Assembly: GCA_037903355.1 (NCBI GenBank)
Contig: JBAJFE010000038.1
Coordinates: 558,001 to 622,000 of the forward strand
Length of the DNA stretch: 64,000 nucleotides
Source: Trichuris trichiura
Lineage: Eukaryota; Nematoda; Enoplea; Trichinellida; Trichuridae
Reading direction: 5' to 3'
Position 1 is the first letter of the stretch. Every line of letters starts with the position of its first letter. Under the pieces are notes generated by a model. That model did not search any database. It saw only the letters and a list, made by a program, of their open reading frames with translations, and was not told the origin of the DNA. A program made the position numbers and the translations under genes. This document shows, one piece after another, positions 46,301 to 58,766 of this stretch.

Positions 46301-49300
46301 CATAGACCACCGGTCTTCTGTAAGAAACATCTGATCTAACGGGAATTGAGGAAACTCACGTTAACGACGCTTTCAAAGCTGAACTTAAATTATCCTCAAT
46401 GGTCTATTCGTCCCACTCAGTATACACATCTGGTCTGTAGAGGGCGTAAGCCTTCACTTTTCCTGATTTATTACAATGCCTTGCTGTTTAAAATAATTTT
46501 TCCTTAAGTACAGAATAGCATACGCAAGTTGTTAGAAATATAATTATACAAATGCATACTGGTACTCTAGCACAACAAAGTGCATTTCCTCACTGACTAC
46601 CTGATTTTATTGCAATTCGTAAGTGATGCTCTCGTTGAACCAAACATAGCAGCTTTACGAGCTAGAGTATTTTGAAAACCATCTTAGCATTTCGGAACAC
46701 TGAGTGTCTTTTAACAGGCTTTGGTTGTTTCACTGTTGATCTTCGATTCACGGTTTTGGTCTGCTTGATGTATCTGTGAGTATACTTCAAAATGCTCTCC
46801 CAGCGAATGGATGAGCAAATTGTTTGAGAAGATACAGAACGATTCAATGCCTATTCAATATCAAACCATCTTAACATTTGTCAAATTAACTGCTATCAAA
46901 TTTACGGGTTTAATCAATCATAGTTACAAATCGCTGCCTTCAGCAGTACGATCAAAAGGAAACGCCTGAGTTATCGCAGTGAGTTTTAGCAAGCCGTTGT
47001 TTCTGTCGGTATTGGATTAAAAGCGAAACTCCTTCCAACGCGTGCGTGGACGATCATAATTTTAATACGTACATAAGTACTACCCGTTAAACGTTTAATT
47101 AGCGAAGCTTCAGCTCTGAAGACGGGAACTGGTGATTCCCAAAAGCTTCGCCAATTAAACATTTAACGGGTAGTACTTCCGTATCAACATGATAATCTTT
47201 CGTGTTGATAAATTAACACTACTGTCAGTCAGCTTGTTTCGTTTTGCTTGTGACTAGCACACTAGAATTGGAGGACGGCGTTACAGGACAATGACAAACG
47301 GATGACTGAAGTTTTCATTTGTTTGTCATCGTTTCAAGTGAAATAAATTGAACTGATAGCAACGCTGCAACGTTTGCATTAATCCTTTTCCTTCTGCATT
47401 TGAAACATACGACTGGCAACCCAATGTTAATACAGTTGCCCAATTAACGTCGCTTTAATTGCAATGATCTGTCACGAATGCTTCATTTCTGACATAACTG
47501 AATCTTGCTGGGTTTGAAACAATGCCTGTAGACAAGGAATAAGTAATAAATCAACCCATGAACAAATAGTAGTCAGTAGAAAAATAAGGCAATCTTGCGT
47601 GCTTATTTGTGCCTAACACGTAGAGTTGACTAATTTCACTGTTAGAACTGGATCAGCTACACGCTACCCTGCCGGTCAGTTTAAAAAAGAATAAAACTAA
47701 ATCGATGCCTTTTTATTAAAAAGCGATATACTGCTGTCTAACAAGATTGGCGGGCAACTTATGCAGAAAGGAATTACCCTGGAACGGGCATGTGCGACTT
47801 TAATTCCGCCTCCTGAACGGCTGTACAAGTCATACGTAGTGCTTTTAGACTACAATGAACAAACCTACCAGTCATGATCGACAACTTTTGATTAACTGTC
47901 CATGTTTCTGAGGGCAAATAAAATTAAGCGTCACGTGAAAAACACATACGGGACAGCAAGGTGGAAAAGGTAGTATTCCATGCATGCCATAATTTTATTT
48001 TGCACCTGTACGGCCAAATTTTCTCCAGTTTTAAAATAAGTGGCACAACTTCTTAGAAATCACTTAGGAATCAACTGACCTCGTGCGCTAATTAGAAATT
48101 GACAATCAGATTGCATTTCAAGATCTTTAACTTGTGAGTTCTTCGTCTGCTTTGAGTCCTCTGACCCTACAATTTAAAAAGGTTTAAAGGCACACCATTT
48201 CTACGGTTAAAATAGTTAAGCCTTTGCATAAGGGTATGCAAGTTAATTTTTAACTTTAGACAAAAGGTGAATTTCACCGTAGCATGGAGCAATGAACATT
48301 GCTACAAAAAGTACACGAAATTTGTTCGAAAAATTCTTGGAAAAGTTAAATGAAAATTCATTTGCAATGACATCAGACCTATTTCTCAACGTATCTTTTG
48401 TCAGCCTTTAGGTACTTCTGCAGAAGGTCTGCACCTCCGCAGACCTTCATTGTAGAATCCTAGGGGCTGTGTATTGTACAAGGTCGAGACGGTGCCTTTC
48501 ATGTCATCCATTGACTTAAACAGTGCACCTTTTAAATGTTCTTTTTAACTTTGGGAAGAGGAAAAAGTTTAACGAGGAAAGATCTGGATTGTAGGGCGAG
48601 TGTGATATGACTTCCCACCGAAACTCACGAAGAACAGTCCTCACAGTCCTTGACGAATGAGCCGGCGTGTTGTCGTGACGGAAAAGGACACCGAAATGCA
48701 AATTGCAGTGCAGTTTTCTTGCCAGTGCGGTCTTTAATTTTTGCAATACTGCTTTGTAATAACTTGCTGTGACTCTTTGCTCTCCTTTGGAAGGAGTCAG
48801 TCAGACTTACTCTGTAGGAGTCCCAGAATATGGTCGCCATAACCTTCCTAACCGACCGTTCCGCTTTGAACTTGACTGGACCTGCTGACCTCCTCGGTAA
48901 CCACTCCTTCGACTGGATCTTGCTCTCGGCATCATATTGGTAGATCTACGTTTCATCTGCTCTGACGATACAGTCAAAAAATGTGGTCTTATCTGCTTCA
49001 GTCTTGCAAAGCTCCCGAGAAAGGTAAACGCGTTGACCCAGCTGTTCTTCGCGCATCGCTTTCGGGACTCACCAACCTGAAAGCTTCCTCAGACCAAGGG
49101 CTGCATGCAGTATTCCAAATGCTGAATGGAAAGAGATTCCAGCCATTCTAGCAATCCTCCTAATGACGGTTCTGCGGCCTCCTTCAACTAGGTTCCAGGC
49201 AAGGAGAACGATTATTCGGTCGTTGCGGCCGCTGGTTTTCCCGCTTTCCAGTTTTCTTCGATGCCCTCTCTGCCCTCCTTGAAACGCTTTATCCACTCAT

Positions 49301-52300
49301 AGACAATTGATTTAGATGGTGCACTACTTCCGTGAACCTGCTGCAAAGATTAAATAATTGCCCTCAGCTGCCAACCAAGCTTCTATGGAAATTTAATGTT
49401 AGCTCTGATCTCAAAACGAAGATTTTCCATATCATGAGAAAAAAGATTACTTCAGGAGTACCTTGTACCAAAATAGTGCATCGCCGGATAAGGCTGCCTC
49501 TCTGTACAAATATGAAGATAACGGAGATAAGATTAGACATGTTTCGGCCCATCGGTCGGTCGGCGTCCTGTTAGACACCGCACCATATTTTCAGGAACTT
49601 TTCGAACATCCCCAGTACCATTCCTTCTCTTAGGTTAAATTTACCGTCTTCAGTAAAAGAACGTTTCTTTTTTAAAGCTTTTGTTCTATAAAAGAAATTT
49701 ACGCAAGGGTACCACCGACATGGTCTCTTGAGCTCCGGCCGAGAAGACTACTAGTAACCCTCGTCTTGTTCCTGTATCTTACCTTAACCTGCGTAAAAAA
49801 GTGATGAGAAAGCGGGAAAAGAACTTCTTTCACCTCGGTCGCTTTCGGAGTCTCAGGTCTCACTGGTTTGTGTGGTAAAATTTATTTTTTTCTTCTTTGC
49901 TGGCTGGTGGCCTTTTTAGTTGTTGATTCTACGCTTATATATATTCACATACTATTAAAATATTACTCTCTTTTACACGTCTTTGACGAAACACGTTTTT
50001 ATATTTGCTACGCTAAGTTGGCCTCAGAACTGAATGGAAACAGAAACAAAATCCTTAACATTTCATGCATGTATTAATTACGGGAAGCGTTTATTAGTAC
50101 TTACCAATAAACGAATCCTCAGAGCTTTTGGAGTCCTACCCGCTCCGTTGTCAACAATAGTAAATACGGGACCTGTATGCGATGTTTAGTACTGAGTCAG
50201 GTGAAGTTAGTTTGAATTCACAAGAAGTGGTGGAAAAACGTGTTTAAAATATGTCCGACTGCGTGGATTGTCTTCAGATGTGCCAGTTTGGAGGATTGTC
50301 CGTTGTTCTTGTCCTTGTTATGTTAAAGTGGCAGTTCAATGGTTGTTCTTTTTAGTTCTGAAATGTAATCCCTTCCACCACGTGGAGGGTCGGCGAGACA
50401 TGTTTAGCAAAATGGCTGAAACGGAATCGAAGACTAAATGAAATTAAATTAACTTAATAACGAAAGAAGATATTTGGGTAAGAGAAATTTGGGATGAGGA
50501 ACAAAACCGTAAAGCATTGGGGAATCCACGGGGTGCGGTAATGGCAAGGCATGAAAAAAGGTGGAGGAAAGAACAAAAGATAGAAAGAAGCAAGAAATAA
50601 GAAAAGGGGAGGACAGGGGGTTATGTACGGCTGCAACGGTTTGTGAAGCTGACTTAGTTTGTTCAAATGTCACTGATTTCTTTTCCTTTGCTCCGGTTTA
50701 TCCTTACAGTGTATTGTATGAAAAGGCTTCTTTCGTGCATCTACGGAGCAAACATATTCTTTGGATAGGTTTCTGGTCCTCAGTAAACCGAGGCAGCGTG
50801 CGGCGTGTTCGGCAACCACCGTCGCCGCCAATGCGTGCTCCTTGGCTATGCTAGGGGAACCAATGGTGGTCTGCCGCGGCGTGTTGTGGTAGTGAAGCCA
50901 GACTCTTCTAGTTTTTGTCTGGTCTTAGTACGTGACAGAATCCCGTTTCCCCAGTATACACGACCGAACAAGAACACTTTCCCTCATAAACTACACTTGA
51001 ATGCTCCTCTGACGGAAGCCTGACTTTATCACCGCGAAGACGGAAGCGCAGGTTCGATCCTCATTTGTAACATACTGAAAAATTTAGGATTTTCCCTAAC
51101 TTCTCAATCCTCTCAGTTAGTCCCTTGTAATAAGGGAGTAGGATTCTCAGGCCAGTGGAAATTCTACTTTGGAATCTGCGCTGGTCTACTAGGCTTTGTT
51201 GTATGACAGAGTGTACCAGCCTTGGCGGGTAACAGTTGTCCTTGAAAGTTTTGTATATGTAGTGTAATTCTGTTTCTAGAAATTCTGGGTCACATAGATC
51301 AATTGCGCGCCTGGTCATACCTTGAATGACTGCTCTCATCACAGCCCCTGGGTAGTGTGAGGAGAAATGGAGGTATCTATCTGAATGCGTTAGTTTTCTG
51401 TATATTCTTGTCTTGAGGCATTCAGAAGTCCTTATCACTAGTGAGTCTAGGAAGGGTAGTTTACCAGAAACCTCTTTCTCGATTGCGAAAAACATGATGT
51501 TAGGAAATAGCACGCTGAGAAAGTTCAGGAACGCTTCTTCTTTTCCGGATCCTGTGATCACAAAAATGTGATCAGCATAGCATTTGAAAAGATGTGAGGG
51601 AATGTTGTGGTCCATCTCGTAAAAAGCTTTGTCTTCCAAACGTTCCATAAATCCTTCAGCGAGGACAACAAAAAGGGGACTACCCATTTAAGCACCATCT
51701 GTTTGTAAAAATGGCTCTGGGAGTGGAAAGAATTGCCTTCGAACGTGAAGAAGGAAGCTAACCGTACAACTTGAAACACACTTAACTAAGTTCGTTCTGG
51801 AGTGAGTGATCTGTATAGAGCAGTTCCTTGTGATCAGTGACTTTTGGAAGAACTTAGTCATGATCACAAACTGTTGCTGCCTTTACTCTTTTTCCACCCC
51901 TTTTCTTCTTTCTTGCTTCTTTCTATCTCGTGTTCTTTCCTCCTCCTTTTTTCTTGCCTTGCCATTACCGCACCTCTGGATTCCCCAACATTTTATGGTT
52001 TTGTTCCTGATCCCAAATTTCTCTTACGCAAATATCTTCTTTCCGTATTAAATTAATTTAATTTCATTCAGTTTTCAATTCCGTTTCAGCCAGTTTGCTA
52101 AACATCCTTCATCGACCCTCCACGTGGTGGAAGGTATTACATTTCAGAATTAAAAAGAACAACCTCTGAACTGCCACTTTAACACAACAAGGGCAAGAAC
52201 AACGGACAGTCCTCCAAACCGGCTCATTTGAAGAAAATCCTGGCAATTAGACACATGCTAAACACGTTTTTCCTCCACTCCTTGTGAATTTATACTAACT

Positions 52301-53127
52301 TCACCTGACTCAGTACTAACCATCGCACACAGGTCCCGTACTTGTTATCGTTGACAACGGAGCAGGTAGAGCTCCAAAAGCTCTAAGGATTCGTTTACTG
52401 GTTAGTACAAATAAACGCTTTCGATAATAAATACATACATGAAATGTTTAGGATTTTGTTTCCGTTTCCATTCAGTTCTGAGGCTAACTTAGTGTAGCGA
52501 ATATAAAAACGGGTTTCGTCGAAGGCGTCTAAAAGCGAGTAATATTTTGATAGTATGTGAATATATTTAAGCGTAGAATTAACAACTAAAAAGGAAATGA
52601 GACAAGAGGGCCAGCTGGCCTGCAAGGAACGAACAACATAACTTTCACCACAGAAACCAATGAATCCTGAGACTCTGAAAGCGACTAAGACGAAAGAAGT
52701 TCTTTTCCTGCTTTCTCATAACTTTTTTGCGCAGGTTAAGGTAAGACACAAGAACAAACAGGTGTCATCAGCGATCCTTTCGGCCAGAGATTGGGAGACT
52801 GTCGGTGGTACCCTTTGTCGGGCACATAGCTGTGCCCTATGCTCCGCTTAATTCGCTCCACGGTGCCGCCATGATCACCGCGCACTGAAAGCCTGGGCAT
52901 GTGAGCCGTAGGCTCCTGCAGTCATTCGTCACTCAGACAAACGTGACTGACTGAACGGCAGCAGATGGCGTAAACGGGACAAAGGAAGCTCTGTCTGGCC
53001 TGACGTTTATGGCATGTCCATGGGAACCTTCAACGTAGGGTATGAACGCCTTTTCTTCTTTTTTATTTCCCTTAACTTTAGAAATGCCACAGTAGTTCTG
53101 CAACTGGAACATCAAGTGACCGTTTCA

Positions 53128-53162
<35 letters not shown>

Positions 53163-56100
53163 TCTCTCTCTCCCCCTCTTGTTAGCATTGTTTTCTGCAT
53201 GCAAACATTACTAAAGGAAGTCTTCTTGCAAATAATGTTTAAGCAGCACAGCTGCTTTCTTTCAGAAACACATTCTTTACAGACTGCTATGGTCTGACTT
53301 TCATGTAAAGCCTGACAATGTGACGTTAATTGAGCCTTTGTCCTGTCATCGGTTAGGCACAAAACATTCATAAAAACTGAGAAGTTTTAAACCTTACACG
53401 AACGAAATAAGAAAAAATCTTTTGTGTGATTTTTGATCAGTTTAAAAGCTTTTCAGTTTTTATGAATACCTTGTACCGACTGAATAACAGGACGAGAATG
53501 CCGTCCATGTCTTGAACCCCAGCTCATGTTACCAAAGTTCAATATTCAAACAACTTGAAAATACGATTGAAAACTGGGCTTCATATTGTCACTACAAACT
53601 GAAATTTTATTACGTTTAGCGTATGATAATACTCCCACGTTCAGTGCCAAAAAATGTATATTGTAACGGTACTTCTAAAACCATCAGTTCTTTTTTCAGC
53701 GTGTGGGAATTGCCTGCTACTCTGACAGATCAAACAGACCGGACCATATTTCTGGCAGGTTTTTCTGCAATAGCATCAGTTCAGTAATGTCTGACTGGCA
53801 ATGCAGACGAAAAAAGATTGGGCGCTTATAACTTACGTTGTCAGAATGTGGACGCATGCAGAGGGATTACGTAATATTGCGTACTCGAGGTCAGATTGTG
53901 TAAAAGCAATCCCATTAGCGATGGCGCATGATCTAGCAAAGCAGATAAATCTTAGAATAGTTTTTGGCAAGACATCTGCTGCCTTGCATAGTTGTGATTG
54001 CTGACCGTTCAGCGAAGCCGGCAGAAATGGCAGCTGGGAACCACACAGTCTTCTTAGTGCCTAAGACTGATTTTTTCTGTGTATCTTGCTTATCGCATCA
54101 CCGCCTGTACATTAAAGCGCTGTTTATTCTTGCTCCTTCTTCGCAGTAGGTTCCCCAGCCGTTCTTGTAAGCGAGCTATGGCCACATATAAACTTATACA
54201 CCAAGGACGTTGCTCATGGTTTTTTAAATGTAAACTGAAAAATAGAATCATTGACGTTGCGTAGCGTTCGACTGTCGCACATTATCGTTTCCCAAACTGC
54301 TGCTTATTCATTATTTTTTCTGCGAAGCCATAATTTGGCAGCAGTTTCTATAGGCTGTGAACCAAAACTGATTGCAGCTGAAACGCTCCAAATTTCAGGC
54401 ATAAACGTTACAAAATCTGCAGATGCCTTAAAAGCCCAGCTTTTATCCTTTTGGATTAATCTTATATTTTGAACTTGCAGTTTGTCGTATTTAATGTCAC
54501 CATCAAAGTAGGGCAATGTTGTAAACATGAATTCTGCCGTTAGGGTCTAACGATTGTTGATGACATCACCCGTATTTTTAAAAACTTGAAATCTTTTTAT
54601 TACCTAAACTTTTTCAGCAGCTACATGCAAGTCACATAATTTCTATAAGCAGTAAGGCTGGTTCGCTTCGAAATGCTGCAGCGTATGGCAGGACGTGGTT
54701 TCTCAGTGATTACGAGAATAGCAGCTTCGAAGTCCCCTTTACTAGGTCACCAACATGCAAGGACTGCTGCAATGATATGTGAAAAAATGGCATATTTAAC
54801 AGTGATCAGAGTACAAGCCGTTTCATCCACCGTGTTAAACTGTTCTCTAAGATTCAAATGCTGTTCCCATCCTTTTTTGTGGGTAATTTGATGGCAAACC
54901 TTCAGACTCTGTTGCATTCCAAACAGCTTAAGAGTTTAAACTTCAGTCACTTTAAATTTCCCGTGATATCTTCAACTTATACAGTGGAACCTTGATCATA
55001 ACAAACTCAAAGTTAACAACTCCCGATAAAAACAATTCAATAGGTTGAGCGCTAATTTACAGTACGCTATAATGATGTGGAAATCGTGAGTGCTCGGTCC
55101 TTCTGGAAAATTTTTTTCACTCAGAAACAAACGCGCATCACAGAATTTTTTAAAAAAAGATTAATTTTTGTTTGCGCTGTTGTAGTTAAGTTGAACTCAG
55201 CAGTTATCCACGCAAGTTTCTTTTAAGAATGAGGCTTAAAGCACATGAAAACAAGGACAACGGTATAGAGTAAGCCGACTCCCCGTTATAACAAAAATTC
55301 AAGTACTGTCTTTATTGTCGAGATTCTAATGTACATGATAAGCGCGCTGGCTAGTGAACTTCCGTCCGCATACTTTAATTTTTACGAGGAGGCTGCCCCA
55401 ATTTTTGATGCATAAGGCTTCATCGTTTCTATTTAGACGACGTGCTTCTGTTGTAGCACACTACCTGTTAGCTTAAAACAGGTGCCTGACTTCGCCGTTT
55501 GACACGTGCATACGCGCACACTGCGGCAACTAAAAAAGGGTCTTTGTGCGAGAAATAAAGATGTATACATGGCCTGAGAAACGTTTTATCTTCGATTTCT
55601 TTAAGGTTATATTTCAAAACATTTAGGTCGTCGGCTTGGCGCATCTGAAGTTTGTCCGGTGGAAGACAGCGGAGGCTCAGGCAGATACCAGTCGCAGTGG
55701 AGAAAGGATTTCACCCTGAACGATCTCAGTTTAGATGGGGTTTACACTGAATATTTAGAAATGATGGTTCAGTTTGGCTATGTGACGTTGTTTATTTCCC
55801 TATTCCCTTTGGCGCCACTTATCTGCCTTTTGAACAATATCGTCGAAGTGCGGCTAGATGCGATCAACTTCGTACTATCGTATCGTCGTCCCGTACCCTA
55901 TCGTGTCTCAGGAATCGACACATGGAATACTTGCTTGAGCATCATATTAAAACTGGCAATAGTTTGCAACTCCGCAGTTCTGGCCTTCACAAGTGAAACG
56001 ATACCGCGAATAATGCATCGAACGTTTTTCAGAAACAGTTCAGGGGGCTCGTACCTAAATTTTACCTTGGTACCCTTTAATACTTCTTCTTGGCCTCGAT

Positions 56101-56498
56101 ATAAAGAAGTATATCCTGACGCCCCGACAATTTGTTACTATAGAGACACATATCAGAACACGCTTGAATGGCAGAGCGTTACGATTGCCAGACTGGCCGT
56201 TTTTATTACTCTCGTTATATTCTTTTACCTGGTACATTGGTTCATTCAAGCACTGCTTTCAAAACTTCCCGCTGATGTGCGCAGTTCAATGCAAAAAGCC
56301 AATACAGTTGCTCGTGAGGCTTTCTATGGTAAGGAGTTAGCCGTTGGGGTCTTAGACCAATGTGACATTTGCAAACAGAGTAGTAGCAGCTTGAACAAAC
56401 CACAAGGTAACCTACTTCCCACCGGTTTGGCAGCGAGTCAAGGCAACCGTGACGTGGACGAAGCGGACAAAATTACTTCGGCTGCAGATCTTGCCTGA
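40328..56498 (+). CDS. Anoctamin (TMEM16 family) membrane protein
   Basis: TMEM16 proteins are dimeric ten-helix Ca2+-activated chloride channels and/or lipid scramblases. Two coding exons, 40328-42290 and 55627-56498, join in phase to give 944 residues. The N-terminal part shows the anoctamin dimerisation domain (DFVLVYDK...NYFEDNLIREGLLL). The transmembrane core starts with YFGEKIAFYFAWLGYYT. Helix 6 has FELLNNFGPIFY, helix 7 the CDPGGC block. Exon 2 begins near helix 8 with EYLEMMVQFGYVTLF, FPLAPL and NNIVEVRLDA, whose acidic residues belong to the Ca2+ site in this family. The start chosen is the first ATG. The subtype is not clear. The 13.3 kb intron holds several mobile elements; additional small exons there cannot be excluded. 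Confidence 0.92.
42291..47052. other. Anoctamin intron, 5' part
   Basis: No gene is recognised; frames up to 91 codons have no known domain. A GC-richer block at 45840-45960 contains two diverged tandem copies of a ~45-nt unit (CTGCGCTTWRCSRTCTA). A diverged copy of the dispersed motif at 7515 lies near 46800. Confidence 0.45.
47053..47192. repeat. Foldback element 6
   Basis: Arms of about 60 bp share GTACTACCCGTTAAACGTTT and its complement. CTGAAGA at 47116-47122 is followed by GGGAA...TTCCC and AAAAGCTT, the foldback core with A replacing the first G of GAAA. Confidence 0.8.
48516..49335 (-). pseudogene. Degraded mariner transposase
   Basis: Pieces lie in order on the minus strand but in different frames. 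A helix-turn-helix region (SIVYEWIKRFKEG, then RRIARMAGISFHSAFGILH) is at 49335-49090. MATIFWDSYRV is at about 48840-48808, RHDNTPAHSS at about 48680-48650 and PYNPDLSSLNFFLF at about 48600-48555. These match the mariner HTH, first Asp, HQDNA-AH and SPDL motifs. Frameshifts make it inactive. Terminal repeats were not found. Confidence 0.8.
49705..52815 (-). mobile_element. Penelope-like element flanked by long inverted repeats
   Basis: A core with reverse transcriptase and GIY-YIG endonuclease remnants (about 50620-51890, minus strand) lies between inverted copies of a ~900-bp sequence. The left copy is about 49705-50615 and the right copy about 51890-52815. Matching pairs include GGTACCACCGACA, CTTACCTTAACCTGCG and the AT-rich coding-like stretch around 49900/52500. 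Penelope-like elements are known for terminal repeats that can be inverted. Exact ends and target duplication were not resolved. Confidence 0.8.
50640..51720 (-). pseudogene. Penelope-like RT plus GIY-YIG endonuclease remnant
   Basis: From 51687 down to 51061 the frame reads the C-terminal half of a Penelope RT: MGSPLFVVLAEGFMERLEDK, YADHIFVI, GKLPFLDSLVIR and YRKLTHSDRYLHFSSHYPG. The catalytic YxDD motif is YADH, so the second Asp is lost. A stop and a frameshift sit just before MGSPL. Downstream, at about 50990-50942, a short frame reads CSCSVVYTGETG, the GIY-YIG signature, followed later by AEHAARC. The N-terminal half of the RT is missing. Confidence 0.8.
52816..55626. other. Anoctamin intron, 3' part
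   Basis: No gene is recognised. A (TC)n microsatellite lies at 53131-53178. Frames at 53801-54891 show no known domain. Confidence 0.5.
53131..53178. repeat. (TC)n microsatellite
   Basis: An almost uninterrupted run of TC dinucleotides is followed by CCTCTCTCTCTCCCCCTC. Confidence 0.95.
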
Positions 56499-56646
56499 GT
56501 GTGCCTGGCCAGTTGCGGCCTAGTTCCAGTGCCTCGTTAACAATTTAACGACATGTTAATTACCGTTCTGTTTAATGTATCACAAGTTTATCTGAGTAAA
56601 AATGTTCACTTTGTTCAAAGTATGACCGCTGGTGTATCCATGCCTG

Positions 56647-56652
56647 AATAAA
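56647..56652 (+). promoter_or_regulatory. Polyadenylation signal AATAAA of the anoctamin gene
   Basis: An AATAAA lies about 150 nt after the stop codon at 56496-56498. Confidence 0.5.
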
Positions 56653-58059
56653 ACCTTTTATTCATATGTTTTGAACAGATGATCGGTCAGAGTAACAGAT
56701 CATGTTCTTTTTTCAAACGAACCGATTCAAACTTCAGCGAGGGTTCTAATAAGTTGAGCAACGAAAGCTAATCTGAAGGAGAGACTGGCAGTAGAGCGTT
56801 AAGATTGAGAAGCTGTTCGAAAAGGCTTACTTTCGCTGAGCGGATCATCATAATTATAGCGTTCAAACTTCATGCCATTCATTATGTTCCGTGATGTGAG
56901 CCAACGTCTTAACATTATAATTATGGTGTATATGTTACTGTTTCTTGCTTTGCAGATCAATGATTTTCTGCTGTCCAGCATCATTTATCGGCTCCTCAAA
57001 GCAGTACCCATTTTTCGGACGTATTCCTAATGGAATTGCTCTTTTTGTTATTGCGGCATTCGTTGCGATAACCAAACTAAAATTTCTGGCAATCAAAACT
57101 GTAATACCTAGCTGTCAGGATGAAAGCGACTAAATCTCAAGCATAATTCATCACTAAAAATGCCAAGCACTCTCCGAGTTTCAAAGATCAGCATGCTAGC
57201 TACTTTGCACAAGACCTGATCCTTGAAGTATGCGTACTAGGGTACGTATACTCTTTAGATAGCGCACGTTATTTCCCAAACGGAGCAGCGGACAGCATTA
57301 GTTTTACCTTTGCACACTATGGACTAATAGTAAGCAGAGCTGCTTTATGAAAACTGATGGGACTGGAGAAGTCGCACGTAGCGCGAAACTTAGTAAAGTC
57401 GAGAAGCGGTCCCTTTCAACATTGTGAACAGGTCCTGAGACTATTCAGCAGTGACAGGGCCAGGAAATGACACAAAAAGTTTGCAGAAGGCTATGATGAA
57501 CTGAAAGTAGTCATAAACAAAAAACGTTTGTAACACAGAAATAGTGCAGGTGAATCGTTATTTCATTTACTGTAATTGGAAAAATATTGAACTGTAGACC
57601 GGATGTTGAAGGAAGACTGAAGCTCATTTGTTGGTATGATATCTTAGAGCCGCCAGGACAAGGCAGACCATCCTATTTACAACGATCTCCCGAAGCCTGA
57701 CCAACCTAAGGTGTGTCAACATGTGATACGTGATACCGTCCATCCAACTCAACTTCCGTGTACTTCTTTTCCTTTTGCCTGCGTGATTTGCCAACATCTG
57801 ACTCTTTTAAGGGAGTTATGTCGCCTCATTTAGATAGCAAAAGCAATAAAGCTTCCACTTCAGCAATGCCCTCTCTGACGACGGCCGCGGTTCAATTTTT
57901 TCAAGGGTAGATTTATTTGTTTTTTAGACGCCCAGCGAACTTCAAATTTTTTTAACGCCTTAGACTGAGGGCATCGATTCTGCAATGGTCAGCATTCCGT
58001 ATGATCTAACTCTCACACCCGTACAGGACCACTGGAATTATTATAATTTTGATTCTGCA
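56653..58059. other. Intergenic, no gene recognised
   Basis: There are only short frames. No structure beyond scattered AT runs is evident, apart from an isolated CTGACGACGG motif near 57878. Confidence 0.45.
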
Positions 58060-58465
58060 GACCTTGGTCTTCAAGATGATGATGTTTGATGACCTAGTCA
58101 AGTTTGACCGTGGCTTGTTTTCCAAGGAGCAATCATCTTTTGATTTTATTGCCGCACTCGCTGTCTGCGGTGATTTTTGACCCCAAGTATATAAACTCTG
58201 TTACTGCTTCAAGTTTTTTTCCATCTATTTTCTAGTGGCTAAATGGGTCAGTTGCCACGATCTTAGCAATTTTAGTATTCAGCCTTAGTACAACCTTTGC
58301 GCTCTCCTTTTTAATTCTCAGGAATGGATCCTTCAATCCTTCTTCACTTTCAACCAATAAGGTGATGTCATCAGTATACGTTAGGTCGTTAATGCTTCTT
58401 CCCGCGACTCTGATCTGTTTCTTTCGATCTAGTATTTCTGAGTACAGTCGATGCATCTGATCCAT
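58060..58465 (-). pseudogene. RTE/BovB-like LINE reverse transcriptase fragment
   Basis: The minus strand reads AGRSINDLTYTDDITLLVES, then LNTKIAKIVATDPFSH, then after a stop KLEAVTEFIYLGSKITADSE and KIKR-stop-LLLGKQATVKLD. This matches the YADD, thumb and FIFLGSKIT...EIKRRLLLGR regions of RTE/BovB-type LINEs. The catalytic motif is YTDD and several stops are present, so this is a dead, truncated copy. Clade assignment is from memory. Confidence 0.7.
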
Positions 58466-58761
58466 TTACTGTGCAGATAAACCTAACATGTTACTAAAGC
58501 ACCTGACACAAAGAGCGTTTCGCTGGATTATTTTCCTTCAGGCGCATCCAGAGTTGCCCTCGACACGGGTCATTTCAGCGAGAGGATTGCTTGTCTGCTG
58601 GTCATTGCTGCGGTTCACCATCATATTAACGAAAGCAGTGATCAAGCTAAATATTAGCTAAAAGTTCACCGTGCTTGAACAATAGTAACGCTGATACTGC
58701 GTGAAATTCCCTCTGACGATTAACCTGCAAGAACGAGTCTCGCCTTCACGCAGCTTTAACG

Positions 58762-58766
58762 CAAGG
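58762..58766. repeat. Target-site duplication CAAGG (left)
   Basis: CAAGG directly precedes the left LTR and directly follows the right LTR (63102-63106). Five bp is typical for LTR retroelements. Confidence 0.9.

Noticed and set aside
48421..48450. 10-bp hairpin as a mariner terminal repeat
   Set aside because: The hairpin is local, and no matching inverted copy was found at the other end of the mariner remnant.
50805..51023. Plus-strand frame in the Penelope-like element
   Set aside because: It is antisense to the GIY-YIG remnant, which explains the sequence better.
51050..51065. B-box-like GGTTCGATCC
   Set aside because: It sits in the Penelope-like element, with no A box at the right distance and no cloverleaf.
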